Numbered from the stretch's first letter, positions 46,436-55,317 are shown. The stretch is 64,000 bases of DNA from Achromobacter pestifer (GCF_902859625.1 NZ_CADIJX010000003.1:186001-250000), one strand, 5' to 3'. The notes: generated from the sequence alone by a model not told the origin. Program-made: numbers and translations.

Positions 46436-46882
46436 ATGACCCGAACATGGAAATGGCCCTCCTCGGTGCCGCCGGCGCGCCTAGTGCCGGTGTTCGGCCT
46501 GGTCGCGGTGCTCGCCAGCGTGGCCTTCTGGGGCTATAGGCTGTACCAACCGAAAGCGGCACCGCCGCCGGCTCAGGCAGCCCAGGCCGCCGTGGCGGAT
46601 CCCGCTGCCGAGACGGTCGCTGCGTGGCTGGGCCCAGGGCAACTGCGCCTGAACGTTGCCGTGGTCGGCCTCATCCGTCGACATGACCGTGCGGTAGCCG
46701 TCCTGACAGTCAATGGCGCGCCACCGAAGGCCTTCATGACCGGCGAGACCTTGATGCGCGATGTCACCCTCGTGTCCATCGAGCCTGATGCGGTGACGGT
46801 TGACCGCGCCGGTGATCCCATCCGCATCGCAGCACCTTCACGACCCGACTACGGCCCTCCCGGTCTCGTGCGAGTTCCTTGA
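46436..46882 (+). CDS. gspC: Type II secretion GspC-like inner-membrane protein (HxcP-like)
   Basis: A 148-residue bitopic protein with a short basic N-terminus, one membrane helix (LVPVFGLVAVLASVAFWGYR), an Ala/Pro-rich linker, and a homology-region-like periplasmic domain (LRLNVAVVGLIRRHDRAVAV, LMRDVTLVSIEPDAVTVDRA). No PDZ or coiled-coil domain follows, as in short GspC/HxcP proteins. GspC normally links the platform to the secretin. GAAGGAG lies 8 bases before ATG 46436. The short length makes this call less firm than the other gsp genes. Confidence 0.78.
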   Translation: MTRTWKWPSSVPPARLVPVFGLVAVLASVAFWGYRLYQPKAAPPPAQAAQAAVADPAAETVAAWLGPGQLRLNVAVVGLIRRHDRAVAVLTVNGAPPKAFMTGETLMRDVTLVSIEPDAVTVDRAGDPIRIAAPSRPDYGPPGLVRVP

Positions 46883-47064
46883 CCGGCCATTCCGTGTATC
46901 AATGCGGCGCACATATCTTGCGCGCGCTATGCACGGGCTGCGGTCGATCGCGTGGCTCTATGTGACAAACTCGGGTGTTCCTGTCATTTCCCTGAAAAGG
47001 AACTCGGTGCGCTCCGGTCATATCCGGACAATGTGTGCACCCTTCTCTTGCATGAGGCCGCGAC

Positions 47065-47418
47065 TTATCGCGCTGGCACCAAGGGAGATTGCACGGGCGG
47101 CGACGGCGGTCGTTGCGGTGTTGCGGACCTGCCGAAATTAGACCCCATGCGAATCGAAGTGGCGGAACGATTGAACACCCCGAGTTCGTTCGGCGGTCGT
47201 TGCGCAGTGCGCGCTGACATCGGCTCCAGAGCCCTGTCGTTGGGCGCTTTCGCGCTCCGTGGGGGCGTCGCCAACTGGCGGTTCAAGCACTCATAAGGTA
47301 GCGCTGGAACCCCGTTGACCTCGACCGTAACGCAGGCGGACTCATCGCTCGCTTCGGTCGCAATCGCTGATCCGCACGTCATGGAAATCAGCACGATGAA
47401 GTAGGTGTGACGGCGCAT
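47065..47418 (-). CDS. Small exported protein of unknown function
   Basis: 117 residues from ATG 47418, fixed by GGGAGG upstream. It has a clear signal peptide (MRRHTYFIVLISMTCGSAIA), a short segment with two cysteines (SACVTVEVNGVPALPYECLN) that could form a disulfide hairpin, and a low-complexity Pro/Arg/Ser tail. No family is recognised. It lies between gspC and the phdA-like gene, on the opposite strand, inside the secretion cluster, so it may be a secreted factor of the system. Confidence 0.6.
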   Translation of the reverse strand: MRRHTYFIVLISMTCGSAIATEASDESACVTVEVNGVPALPYECLNRQLATPPRSAKAPNDRALEPMSARTAQRPPNELGVFNRSATSIRMGSNFGRSATPQRPPSPPVQSPLVPAR

Positions 47419-47841
47419 GGCAGCCTCCCGTTTGTTGATGCGCAATCGACAATTGTCGCTCTTTGGTATGAGCCTGTGATTACAGAGACGCCGCCGCGAA
47501 TGTTGGGGGTTTTACTTCATTACCGCGTCATTTACATCACGTAAAGTTTGTAGCAATAAGGAAGTGGTTTGGCGGCGTGGGACCGGGGGTCCACGCGACT
47601 CTCACGACTGAACCAATCACGGCTGGGAGACACACACATTCCCGATCACGGTAGCGCGTAAGCGTAGCAGCAACTTGTTGCGTGTGACGCGCGCGTGCGT
47701 TCGCCCAGTCAAGGCAGCCAATTCGAACAACCACAGGTTGCGGCCTGCGCGTCGTTCACGTACGGGGCGGATGGAGAAGTCTGGATGAGGAAAAGGAAAG
47801 CGAGGCCAAATGTCTCACTAAACCCGGCCAGGAGTGTGTCG
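47419..47841. other. 423-bp intergenic stretch, lower GC, divergent promoters
   Basis: No supported gene. The stretch is comparatively AT-rich in the middle (around TTTACATCACGTAAAG, 47530-47545, itself partly palindromic) and lies between two divergent genes, so it should contain the promoters of the small exported protein and of the phdA-like gene. Confidence 0.5.
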
Positions 47842-48471
47842 ATGCAGACCTTGGACAAGGAACTGTCCAAGCATGTGGAGATCGCTCGAGAAAGGCCTGT
47901 ACCAGTAGATCGGTATGGTGTGCCGTGGGTGTGGATCGTGTCGCATGTGTTGTGGGTGGACATCGACCATCTGAAGTCTTTTGTACCCGAGAACCATGCG
48001 TTGGTTTACTTGCGGGAGGCGGTCGACAGCGTCCTCGCCTACGAAGGGCATGTCATGAGCGATCTCACCATGCAGTGCACCAGCGGCGTCGATGCGCGGA
48101 TGATCACGCGCGCATGGCTGTTGCAGGTGGTCTATTCGTTGGCAGACCCCAAGCACCTGCGTGAGGCCCTTGGGTACAACATGCTGTGGCGTTGGTTCGT
48201 GGGCTACACGGCGCGATCCGAGCCATTACCCGAACCGCAGGCGTTCATTCAAGACATCAAGATGGTCAGCGCCGATCCGCATGTGATCGACATCGTGTAC
48301 CGCGCACTGACCCACGGCGCTTTGCTCAATGCAGACACCGAAGAGTTCTGCATCAATCACGGTTTGCTGCATACCTTGCGCGCCCATCACGCCGATGCGA
48401 TGGACTCGTCAGAAGCTGATCAGCCCGTGCCGCCTCAACGCGAAGGAGGCGAGCAGACCATGACTGATTAA
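47842..48471 (+). CDS. phdA: PhdA-like protein: Phd/YefM-type N-terminus with transposase-derived domain
   Basis: 209 residues from ATG 47842 (CAGGAG 8 bases upstream). Residues 1-40 resemble a Phd/YefM antitoxin N-terminus (LDKELSKHVEIARERPVPVD, then RYGVPWVWIVSHVLWV). Residues about 85-120 resemble the N-terminal domain of IS5-type transposases (WLLQVVYSLADPKHLREALG, then NMLWRWFVGY), with no catalytic DDE domain behind. No toxin gene follows. In P. aeruginosa phdA sits between pdtA and pdtB and has been linked to lysis and DNA release in biofilms. Here too it directly precedes tpsB. A paralogue is at 59702. Confidence 0.7.
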   Translation: MQTLDKELSKHVEIARERPVPVDRYGVPWVWIVSHVLWVDIDHLKSFVPENHALVYLREAVDSVLAYEGHVMSDLTMQCTSGVDARMITRAWLLQVVYSLADPKHLREALGYNMLWRWFVGYTARSEPLPEPQAFIQDIKMVSADPHVIDIVYRALTHGALLNADTEEFCINHGLLHTLRAHHADAMDSSEADQPVPPQREGGEQTMTD

Positions 48472-48513
48472 GTCACCGGCCTGCGGGGGCGCATCCGAGT
48501 TCACCTTCATTCT

Positions 48514-48531
48514 CCCGAGCTTTAGCTCGGG
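48514..48531 (+). terminator. Hairpin after the phdA-like gene
   Basis: A perfect 8-bp stem, CCCGAGCT / AGCTCGGG with a TT loop, 43 bases after the stop, followed by CGGTGCTTTCTATC. The T-run is weak, so termination is probable but not certain. Confidence 0.55.
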
Positions 48532-48584
48532 CGGTGCTTTCTATCGCCCGCGAATCCGTGTTTGTGCCCCTTCGATGAAAAAAG

Positions 48585-48612
48585 CTCCCGATCTTTTTAC
48601 ATCAAGAGGTCA
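48585..48612 (+). promoter_or_regulatory. Sequence related to the gspG-upstream repeat, before tpsB
   Basis: CTCCCGATCTTTTTACATCA followed by AGAGGTCA resembles copy B before gspG (CTCCCGAGTTTTATCCATCA then AGCTGACA). It occurs about 110-140 bases before the tpsB start, a similar promoter-proximal setting. It is a candidate shared regulatory element, found by eye only. Confidence 0.35.
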
Positions 48613-48638
48613 AGAGTGATCTTTAACCTATTGCGTTT

Positions 48639-48664
48639 GTGGCGTGCCTGCCAAGGCACGCCAC
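48639..48664 (+). other. Stable hairpin in the tpsB leader
   Basis: A perfect 10-bp stem, GTGGCGTGCC / GGCACGCCAC with a 6-base loop, about 60 bases before ATG 48723. The GTG at 48639 that opens the long frame lies inside this stem, which argues against its use as a start. It could be a terminator or a translation-control element. Confidence 0.55.
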
Positions 48665-48722
48665 AGAGGATTTCTTTGTCGTCACTTCGGTGGCATCAGA
48701 ACAATTGAGGGGCTTGCAGTTG

Positions 48723-50375
48723 ATGCAGCGTAGATTTCCACAACCAGTGATGCGAAGCCCGGTGCCGCGGCGGCGATCTGTGGCGCGGGCCGTACTGCTG
48801 GTCATCGCCCTTCACGGGCCGGTCGGCGAGGTACTCGCTCAGGACCAGCCCGACGCCCAAAGTGCCGCCGAAGCGCCAGGCGCCGCGCAGGTCACCATTC
48901 GTGAGTACATCGTGCGGGGTAACACCACGCTCGATGCGGAGACGATCGAACTTGCGGTCTCTCCGTACCTGGGTCCAGAGCGGTCGATGGACGACATCGA
49001 GTCCGCGCGTGAGGCGCTGCAAAAAGTCTACAACGACAAGGGCCTGCAGTCGGTGTACGTCGGGCTGCCCGAGCAGCAGGTGGTCGGGGGTGTGGTCATC
49101 CTGCAGATATCGGAAACCAAGGTGGGCCGGTTGCGGGTGGTTGGCGCGCAGTACCACTCGCCGCTGGAGATCCGTGATCAGGTACCGGCGTTCCGGGAAG
49201 GCGAAGTCCCCGACCTGCATCTCGCGCAGGAGCAGTTAGGTGCGTTGAACCGCACGGCAGATCGGCAAGTCATTCCAGCCATGAAGCCGGGCCAAGTCCC
49301 CGGCACTTTGGATGTGGACCTGCAGGTCGAGGACAAGAGCCCGTGGAGCGGAAGTACGGGCCTGAACAACGACTACAGCGCTGATACGTCGAACCTTCGT
49401 GCGATGGCGACGCTGAGCAACAGCAACCTGTGGCAGAAGGGACATTCGGCATCGCTCACCTTCTTCACCGCGCCGAGGCACCTGGACGATGCCAAGGTGG
49501 TCACGGGCTCCTATTCAATGCCGTTGTCCGATCGCTGGAGCCTCGAGTTCTCGGGCTATCACTCCGACAGCGACGTCGCTACCGTCAACGACACCAATGT
49601 GCTCGGCAAGGGCTATTCGTTGGGCCTAGCTGCTGTCTACACCTGGGAGCCACGAGGCAGTTGGTATCACTCGGCATCGCTCGGACTGGACTACAAGAAC
49701 TTCGATGAAGAGTTGCGCTTCGGCGGAAGCGGCCAGCGGGTCCCGCTGCGCTACGTTCCCATCACCCTCTCATACAACGGGTTTCGTACGACCGACACAT
49801 CGCAGACGGTCATCGATCTGAGCTTGGTGGGCGGTTCACGCAGCTTTTTCAATATCGGTAGCGACGCGCAGCAGTTCGACGACAAGCGCTACTTGGCGAA
49901 TCCCAGTTTCCTCGCCCTCAAGGGCAATCTGAGCCACACGCAAGATGTCTTCGACGGCTGGCAGTGGCATGCCCGCACTTCCTTCCAGTTTTCCTCCGGA
50001 CCGTTGGTATCGAACGAGCAGTTCGCCGCGGGTGGCGCGACCAGCGTGCGGGGCTACTACGCGGCCGAGCGCACCGGCGACGACGGCATCCTGGTTGGCC
50101 AGGAGTGGCGCACGCCGTCGTTGGGGAACTGGCTCGGAAGCTCGGTGCGGGAATGGCGTCTCTATGCATTTGCTGAAGCGGCTGCGTTGCGCTTGCGCGA
50201 TCCGCTACCTGAGCAGGACTCCCGCTATGCCCTCGCCAGTGTCGGTCTCGGTACGCGTATGCGGCTGTACGACTGGTTCTCGGCGGGCTTGGACTGGGGC
50301 TATCCGCTGCGCGACGGCCCCAACACCAAGAAACACGATCCGCGCCTGAACTTCAACCTACGCGCCAGTTTTTGA
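48723..50375 (+). CDS. TpsB outer-membrane transporter of the two-partner system (FhaC/ShlB type, PdtB-like)
   Basis: 550 residues. After a signal peptide (RAVLLVIALHGPVGEVLAQ) come POTRA-type domains (residues about 50-200, beginning TIREYIVRGNTTLDAETIEL and including LQKVYNDKGLQSVYVGLPEQ) and a beta-barrel with the conserved loop-6 motif VRGY at V442-Y445. The barrel ends in an aromatic residue (NLRASF). It exports its cognate TpsA unfolded through the barrel. The partner is the giant exoprotein 8 kb upstream, so the pair is split by the DING and pseudopilin genes. ATG 48723 is preferred to GTG 48639, which lies in a hairpin. Confidence 0.93.
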   Translation: MQRRFPQPVMRSPVPRRRSVARAVLLVIALHGPVGEVLAQDQPDAQSAAEAPGAAQVTIREYIVRGNTTLDAETIELAVSPYLGPERSMDDIESAREALQKVYNDKGLQSVYVGLPEQQVVGGVVILQISETKVGRLRVVGAQYHSPLEIRDQVPAFREGEVPDLHLAQEQLGALNRTADRQVIPAMKPGQVPGTLDVDLQVEDKSPWSGSTGLNNDYSADTSNLRAMATLSNSNLWQKGHSASLTFFTAPRHLDDAKVVTGSYSMPLSDRWSLEFSGYHSDSDVATVNDTNVLGKGYSLGLAAVYTWEPRGSWYHSASLGLDYKNFDEELRFGGSGQRVPLRYVPITLSYNGFRTTDTSQTVIDLSLVGGSRSFFNIGSDAQQFDDKRYLANPSFLALKGNLSHTQDVFDGWQWHARTSFQFSSGPLVSNEQFAAGGATSVRGYYAAERTGDDGILVGQEWRTPSLGNWLGSSVREWRLYAFAEAAALRLRDPLPEQDSRYALASVGLGTRMRLYDWFSAGLDWGYPLRDGPNTKKHDPRLNFNLRASF

Positions 50376-50407
50376 ACCTTCCATAGTTTTATCCGGAGTT
50401 AACGACG

Positions 50408-52336
50408 ATGCTACGTTCGCTAATGTGCTTGCTTGTCCTAGTGACGAGCATCATCCTGCCTTCCGTCGCTCATGCCGCCTGGTGGCAGCCCGACTGGAAG
50501 TACCGCAAGCAAATTTCGATCGACACCACGCCCAACGGCGGTGCCATCAACGAGTCGGTCGGGCGCACGCCAGTGCTGGTGCGGCTTCACACCGGCAACT
50601 TCTCCTTCGAGGGCGTCGCCGATAACGGCACGGACGTGCGCTTTGTCGCGGCCGATGACAAGACCGTTCTCAATCACCAGATCGAGAGCTTCGACCCGCT
50701 GCTGGGCATTGCCACCATCTGGGTGGACGTGCCCGAGGTCGCGGGTGCGGCGCGTCAAGATATCTGGATGTACTACGGCAACGAGGCCGCGCCCGCCGCC
50801 TCGAACGGACAGTTGACGTTCGATCCGAACTACACGCTGATCTACCATTTCGGCGCCGCGGCCGATGCGCCGCAGCGCGATACCACGGCGTACGCCAACC
50901 ACGCACAAACAACGGCTGGAACGACGGTCGACAGCGTGATCGGGCGCGGCTTGCAATTGACGGGCGGCGCGCAGCTGATGTTGCCGGCTTCGCCGTCGTT
51001 GGCGCTGCCTGCTGGGGGGGCGTTCACGTTCAGCGCTTGGGTGCGCGCCGACCAGTCTGCCGGAGCGCAGTTGTTGTACGCGCGGCGCGACGGCGGCAAT
51101 TCGCTCTTGATCGGCCTGAACCAAGGCGTCCCGTTTGTTGAGGTCAACGGGCAGCGCACGCCGCAGGCGCAGCCGTTCGCAGCCGGTGCGTGGCAGCACC
51201 TGGCGGTGACCGCTGACGGCTCGCAAGTCGCCCTGTACGTCAATGGCCGTCAAGCTGCGACGCTGGCCGTAGCGTTACCGCCACTGGCCACCGCTGCGGC
51301 GATCGGCGGCGATGTGGCTGCGGCCGCGCCTGCAGCGCCGGTCAACGCGGGTGCGCCGCCAGCCAGCGGTGCCCCCGCTACGGCGGCACCGGCGCCTGTC
51401 CCCACGGCATTCGCGCCGTTTGCGGGCGCACTTGATGAAGTGCGCCTATCCAGAATCGCACGCCCCGCCGCTCTGATCCTGGCCGATGCCACAGCTCAGG
51501 GTAGCGAATCCCGCCTGGTTCAGTACGGAGCCGACGAAGAGCAATCCGGTTTCGGCTTCGGTGGCCTGGGCTTCCTGCTCAAGGCCGTGCCCTTCGATGC
51601 CTGGATCGTGCTCGCCGTGCTGGCCTTCATGATGGTGCAGACCTGGATCATCATGATCGTCAAGAGCCGGCGCCTGAAGCGCCTGGAGCGCGCGAACGCG
51701 AGCTTTCGCACCGTCTTTGCCAAGGTGGGCAAGCGCTTGGAATTGCTGGCCGATGACAACCGCGCCGAGGCGCAGTTGCAGGACTCATCGCTCTGGCGCC
51801 TGTACTCGGTTGCGGTCAATGAAATCCGCGTCCGCCGCGAGCAGGGCGCCGACACCACTTCGATCTCTTCGGCCACCATCGAAGCCATCCGCGTTTCCAT
51901 GGATGCCGTGCGCACCAAGGAGGCGCAGGCACTCGGCTCCCGCATGGGCACGCTGTCCAATGCCATTGCCGGCGGTCCCTACATCGGTCTGCTGGGAACC
52001 GTACTGGGGATCATGGTGGTGTTCCTGGGCACGGCGATGGCAGGCGACGTGAACATCAATGCCATAGCGCCGGGTATGGCCGCTGCGTTGCTCGCGACCG
52101 CTGCGGGTCTGTTCGTCGCGATTCCGGCGCTGTTTGGCTACAACCGCATCCTGGGCCGCAACAAGGAAATCGGCGCGGACATGCGCGTGTTCGTCGATGA
52201 ATTCGTCGCGCGCCTGGCCGAAGTGCACGGCGAATCTCAAGCGGCTGAAGAAGCCCATCAGGCAGCACATCTGCGCAGCCATGCCGACCGTCGGCCCGAG
52301 GCTGCCATGCCCCATTCCCCCGTTCCCGCTGTCTAA
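50408..52336 (+). CDS. ExbB/TolQ proton channel fused to exported DUF2341 and LamG-like domains
   Basis: 642 residues. A signal peptide (residues 1-23, ILPSVAHA) is followed by a DUF2341 domain (about 25-115: WWQPDWKYRKQISIDTT, IWVDVPEV, DIWMYYGN), a concanavalin/LamG-like lectin domain (about 145-360: YHFGAAADAPQRDTT, FTFSAWVRADQ, GAWQHLAVTADGSQVALYVN) and a MotA/TolQ/ExbB channel (about 390-610: AWIVLAVLAFMMVQTWIIMI, GPYIGLLGTVLGIMVVFLGT, AAALLATAAGLFVAIPALFG). It corresponds to exbB2-type proteins beside pdtB. The periplasmic lectin part probably senses or holds a substrate while the channel energises TonB. Confidence 0.9.
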   Translation: MLRSLMCLLVLVTSIILPSVAHAAWWQPDWKYRKQISIDTTPNGGAINESVGRTPVLVRLHTGNFSFEGVADNGTDVRFVAADDKTVLNHQIESFDPLLGIATIWVDVPEVAGAARQDIWMYYGNEAAPAASNGQLTFDPNYTLIYHFGAAADAPQRDTTAYANHAQTTAGTTVDSVIGRGLQLTGGAQLMLPASPSLALPAGGAFTFSAWVRADQSAGAQLLYARRDGGNSLLIGLNQGVPFVEVNGQRTPQAQPFAAGAWQHLAVTADGSQVALYVNGRQAATLAVALPPLATAAAIGGDVAAAAPAAPVNAGAPPASGAPATAAPAPVPTAFAPFAGALDEVRLSRIARPAALILADATAQGSESRLVQYGADEEQSGFGFGGLGFLLKAVPFDAWIVLAVLAFMMVQTWIIMIVKSRRLKRLERANASFRTVFAKVGKRLELLADDNRAEAQLQDSSLWRLYSVAVNEIRVRREQGADTTSISSATIEAIRVSMDAVRTKEAQALGSRMGTLSNAIAGGPYIGLLGTVLGIMVVFLGTAMAGDVNINAIAPGMAAALLATAAGLFVAIPALFGYNRILGRNKEIGADMRVFVDEFVARLAEVHGESQAAEEAHQAAHLRSHADRRPEAAMPHSPVPAV

Positions 52337-52346
52337 GGAGTAAGCG

Positions 52347-52766
52347 ATGGCTTCCGTATCCGCAGCAAGCGATGACGACGAGGGCGTAGCCGTCGATGGC
52401 ATCAACGTCACCCCGCTGGTCGACGTGCTCATGGTGGTGCTCGTCATGTTCATCTTGACGGCGACCGCGCAGATCTCCGGCATCCAGGTGAACCTGCCGA
52501 AGGCGAGTTCGTCGGTGTCGCTGTCGCAGCCAAAGACCAAGGCGATATCCATCAACGAGGTCGGTCAGGTCTTTCTCGACGCCTATCCGGTCACCTTGCC
52601 TGAACTCGAGGACCGGTTGCGCACAGAGAAGGCGCTCAACCCGGACTTTCCCGTGATCCTGCGCGGTGACTCGGTCGTGCAGTACCAGAAGGTCGTTGAG
52701 GTTCTCGATCTGCTACGCAGGCTGGAACTGTCCCAAATCGGGCTTGTTACCGGCAAGCCAAACTGA
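52347..52766 (+). CDS. exbD: ExbD/TolR-family proton-channel subunit
   Basis: 139 residues with one membrane helix carrying the essential Asp26 in INVTPLVDVLMVVLVMFILT, then a periplasmic TolR-like domain (KAISINEVGQVFLDAYPVTL, VILRGDSVVQYQKVVEVLDL). It forms the proton-driven motor with the ExbB fusion encoded 10 bases upstream. AAGGAG precedes ATG 52347. Confidence 0.95.
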   Translation: MASVSAASDDDEGVAVDGINVTPLVDVLMVVLVMFILTATAQISGIQVNLPKASSSVSLSQPKTKAISINEVGQVFLDAYPVTLPELEDRLRTEKALNPDFPVILRGDSVVQYQKVVEVLDLLRRLELSQIGLVTGKPN

Positions 52767-52780
52767 AGCTGAGTGGATCT

Positions 52781-53548
52781 GTGACCGAGCCCAACCCCAA
52801 TCGTCCGCCCCAGGCACCAGAACAACAGGAACTGGCCGGACTGTTCGCAGAGAAGCAGGCTGAACCGCGGCGCGATGTCATGCGCGTGGTCAAGCCTGTC
52901 GTGGCCGTGCTGATCGTGGGCGTCTTGGGGTACTTCGCCTGGCAGTGGATCAGTGACATGTCCGGCGTACAGCGCAAGCCCCCGGAGATGACCGCGATCA
53001 TTCCGCTGCCGCCGCCCCCGCCGCCCCCGCCCGAACCCGAGAAGCCGCCGGAGCCGGAAGAGCCGCCACCCGAAGAAAAGATGGTCGAGCCCGAGCCCGA
53101 ACCGACGCCCGCCGAGGAGCCGAAACCCGCCGAGGACGCCCCGCCCACCCCAGCCGACTCCGCGGCCGATCCGATGGAGATGAACGCCGATGCGCAAGCA
53201 GGCAGCGACGCATTCAACATCGGCGCGGGCACCCGCGGGGGCATGGCCGGCTCGGGGGGCGGCGGTCGGCTCGGGAATGCCACCTATGGGCAGTACCTGG
53301 GCTATGCGTTGCAGAAGACGCTTCGAGAAGCCGAGAGCACCCGCAACCTCGTCTACCGGTTGAGCGTCGACCTCTGGATCAATCGCGAAGGCCAGGTCAC
53401 GCGCGCGGAGATCACGCGCTCCAGCGGCGACCCGGCGATCGACGATCAAGTGCTGGCGGTTCTGCGAAGTACCGCTTTCGACCAGCGCCCGACCTCGACC
53501 ACCACCATGCCCGCCAAGGTGGCACTGACCAGCCGCCGCCCGTCGTGA
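52781..53548 (+). CDS. TonB-family energy transducer
   Basis: 255 residues from GTG 52781. One membrane helix (VVKPVVAVLIVGVLGYFAWQ) is followed by a long Pro/Glu-rich periplasmic spacer (residues about 75-130, PPPPPPPPEPEKPPEPEEPP) and a C-terminal TonB-like domain (YRLSVDLWINREGQVTRAEI, DDQVLAVLRSTAFDQRPTST). It should carry energy from ExbB/ExbD to an outer-membrane partner. No TonB-dependent receptor gene is adjacent; the nearest outer-membrane proteins are TpsB and the porin-like product of the next gene. Confidence 0.9.
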   Translation: MTEPNPNRPPQAPEQQELAGLFAEKQAEPRRDVMRVVKPVVAVLIVGVLGYFAWQWISDMSGVQRKPPEMTAIIPLPPPPPPPPEPEKPPEPEEPPPEEKMVEPEPEPTPAEEPKPAEDAPPTPADSAADPMEMNADAQAGSDAFNIGAGTRGGMAGSGGGGRLGNATYGQYLGYALQKTLREAESTRNLVYRLSVDLWINREGQVTRAEITRSSGDPAIDDQVLAVLRSTAFDQRPTSTTTMPAKVALTSRRPS

Positions 53549-53585
53549 TCGACGTGCGGTATTGAATTCCACGGAGCCCTTCACT

Positions 53586-55304
53586 ATGAACTTTCAACCA
53601 ACTCGACTGGCCAGCGTAATGGCCGCCGCGCTGCTGCTTGGCATCGCCTCCGCACCGGTAAAGGCGCAGACAGCGGCCAGCGACGACGTCACAGTCGAGC
53701 TGATCCAACTACTGGTGGAGCAAGGCGTGCTCCAGCAGGCGCAAGCGAATGCGTTGCTGCAAAGAGCGCAAGCCAAAGCCCAGGCCAAGGCCGCGGAAGC
53801 CCAGGCCGCTGCCGATCCGGGTGCGGCGATCGCGCAGCCCGGCGATGTGCGTGTGCCCTACATTCCTGCGTCGGTGCGCAAGCAGATCCAGCAGGAGGTC
53901 AAGGAAGACATGATGGCGCAGGCCAAGTCGGAGAACTGGGCCCAGCCCAATACGTTCCCCGATTGGGTCTCGCGCATTACCGTCGATGGTGACGTGCGTG
54001 TGCGCAACGAGTCGCGCCTGTTCGACGACCGCAACAGCAACGAAATCGTCGACTTCAATCGCTTCAATGAGAACGGGCCGATCGCCACGGTGGTGGGCAA
54101 TGAGCAGAATCCCTTCGATCTGCCGTGGATGAACACCCGGCAGGACCGCCGCAATCTCTGGCGCTTTCGCGCTCGCCTCGGCGTGAAGGCCGAGATTGCC
54201 GACGAATGGACGGCCGGCATTCGGCTGGCCAGCGGCAGCGACAACAACCCCGTCTCGACTTCCGACACGCTGGGTGGCGGCATGGGCAAGAAAGACATCT
54301 GGCTCGATCAGGTCTACATGACCTATCGGCCCACGCCGTGGGCGGCCATCACCGCTGGACGCGCCAGCAATCCCTTCCAGTCCACCGACATGTTGTATTC
54401 GGACGATCTGCAGTTCGACGGTATCTCGGCCAAGTTGTCCCATGCGTTTGAAGATCGGCCCGTGACCGTGTTCGGTAACGTGGGCGCTTTCGCGCTGGAG
54501 TACGCCAACAATCCCTGGCGCTCGGACACCAACTCCGAAGGTAGAAGCGAGAACAAGTGGTTGCTGGGGGGGCAGATCGGCGCGGCGTGGAAGCCAAGCC
54601 AGGATGACACGCTCACCGGTGCGGTGGCCTACTACCGCTTTGAAAACATCGCCGGTCGGCGCTCGTCGGGATGTACGGTTTTCACGTCATCCGATGCGTG
54701 CGACACCGACTGGTCGCGCCCGGCGTTCATGCAGAAAGGGAACACACTTTTCCTGCTTCGTGACATTCGCCAATGGTCGGCCGATCCGGCTGACTGGAAT
54801 GAATGGCAGTACGTCGGCTTGGCGTCCAAGTTCAACTTGCTGGACTTGAACATGTCCTGGGAGACCAAGATCATTGACGGCATGGGTTTCCGGCTGGACG
54901 GCAACTACATCCGCAACCTGGCCTACAACAAGGACGAGATGATCCGCCGCGCGGGCGGCACAGGCAACATCGTCAACTCGCGCGACAACCTCAACGACAT
55001 CGAAAGTGGTCCGAACGCCTGGAGTCTGCAAGCAACGGTGGGCCGCGGCCTGAAGCTGGAAAGCAAGGGCGATTGGCGCGCCTTCGCCGGCTACAAGTAC
55101 ATCGAGCCCGACGCATTTCCGGACGGCTACAACGACAGTGGTTTCCATCTGGGCGGCACCAATGCCCGAGGCTACTTCCTGGGCGGCGCCTATGCGTTCG
55201 ACAAGAACGTCTGGGGGCAGTTCTCGTGGAGCAGTTCCAAGGAAGTCTATGGCGCGCCGCTGTCCGTCGACCTCGTTCGATTCGACCTGAACGCGCGATT
55301 CTGA
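53586..55304 (+). CDS. Putative outer-membrane porin with N-terminal coiled-coil
   Basis: 572 residues. A signal peptide (ASVMAAALLLGIASAPVKA) is followed by an Ala/Gln-rich helical segment (residues about 25-75, QQAQANALLQRAQAKAQAKA) and a beta-barrel of the 'putative porin' family (ITVDGDVRVRNESRLFDDRN, NLWRFRARLGVKAEIADEWT, and a C-terminal strand ending LNARF). The helical part may reach towards the peptidoglycan or the TonB machinery. Two cysteines (SGCTVFTSSDAC) are probably in a loop. ATG 53586 is preferred over the upstream frame start at 53562. Confidence 0.88.
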   Translation: MNFQPTRLASVMAAALLLGIASAPVKAQTAASDDVTVELIQLLVEQGVLQQAQANALLQRAQAKAQAKAAEAQAAADPGAAIAQPGDVRVPYIPASVRKQIQQEVKEDMMAQAKSENWAQPNTFPDWVSRITVDGDVRVRNESRLFDDRNSNEIVDFNRFNENGPIATVVGNEQNPFDLPWMNTRQDRRNLWRFRARLGVKAEIADEWTAGIRLASGSDNNPVSTSDTLGGGMGKKDIWLDQVYMTYRPTPWAAITAGRASNPFQSTDMLYSDDLQFDGISAKLSHAFEDRPVTVFGNVGAFALEYANNPWRSDTNSEGRSENKWLLGGQIGAAWKPSQDDTLTGAVAYYRFENIAGRRSSGCTVFTSSDACDTDWSRPAFMQKGNTLFLLRDIRQWSADPADWNEWQYVGLASKFNLLDLNMSWETKIIDGMGFRLDGNYIRNLAYNKDEMIRRAGGTGNIVNSRDNLNDIESGPNAWSLQATVGRGLKLESKGDWRAFAGYKYIEPDAFPDGYNDSGFHLGGTNARGYFLGGAYAFDKNVWGQFSWSSSKEVYGAPLSVDLVRFDLNARF

Positions 55305-55317
55305 CCGTGGAGGAATC

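Noticed and set aside
47842-48471. Intact IS5-family insertion sequence
   Set aside because: Only the N-terminal transposase-like domain is present, with no DDE core and no flanking inverted repeats seen; the same holds for 59702.
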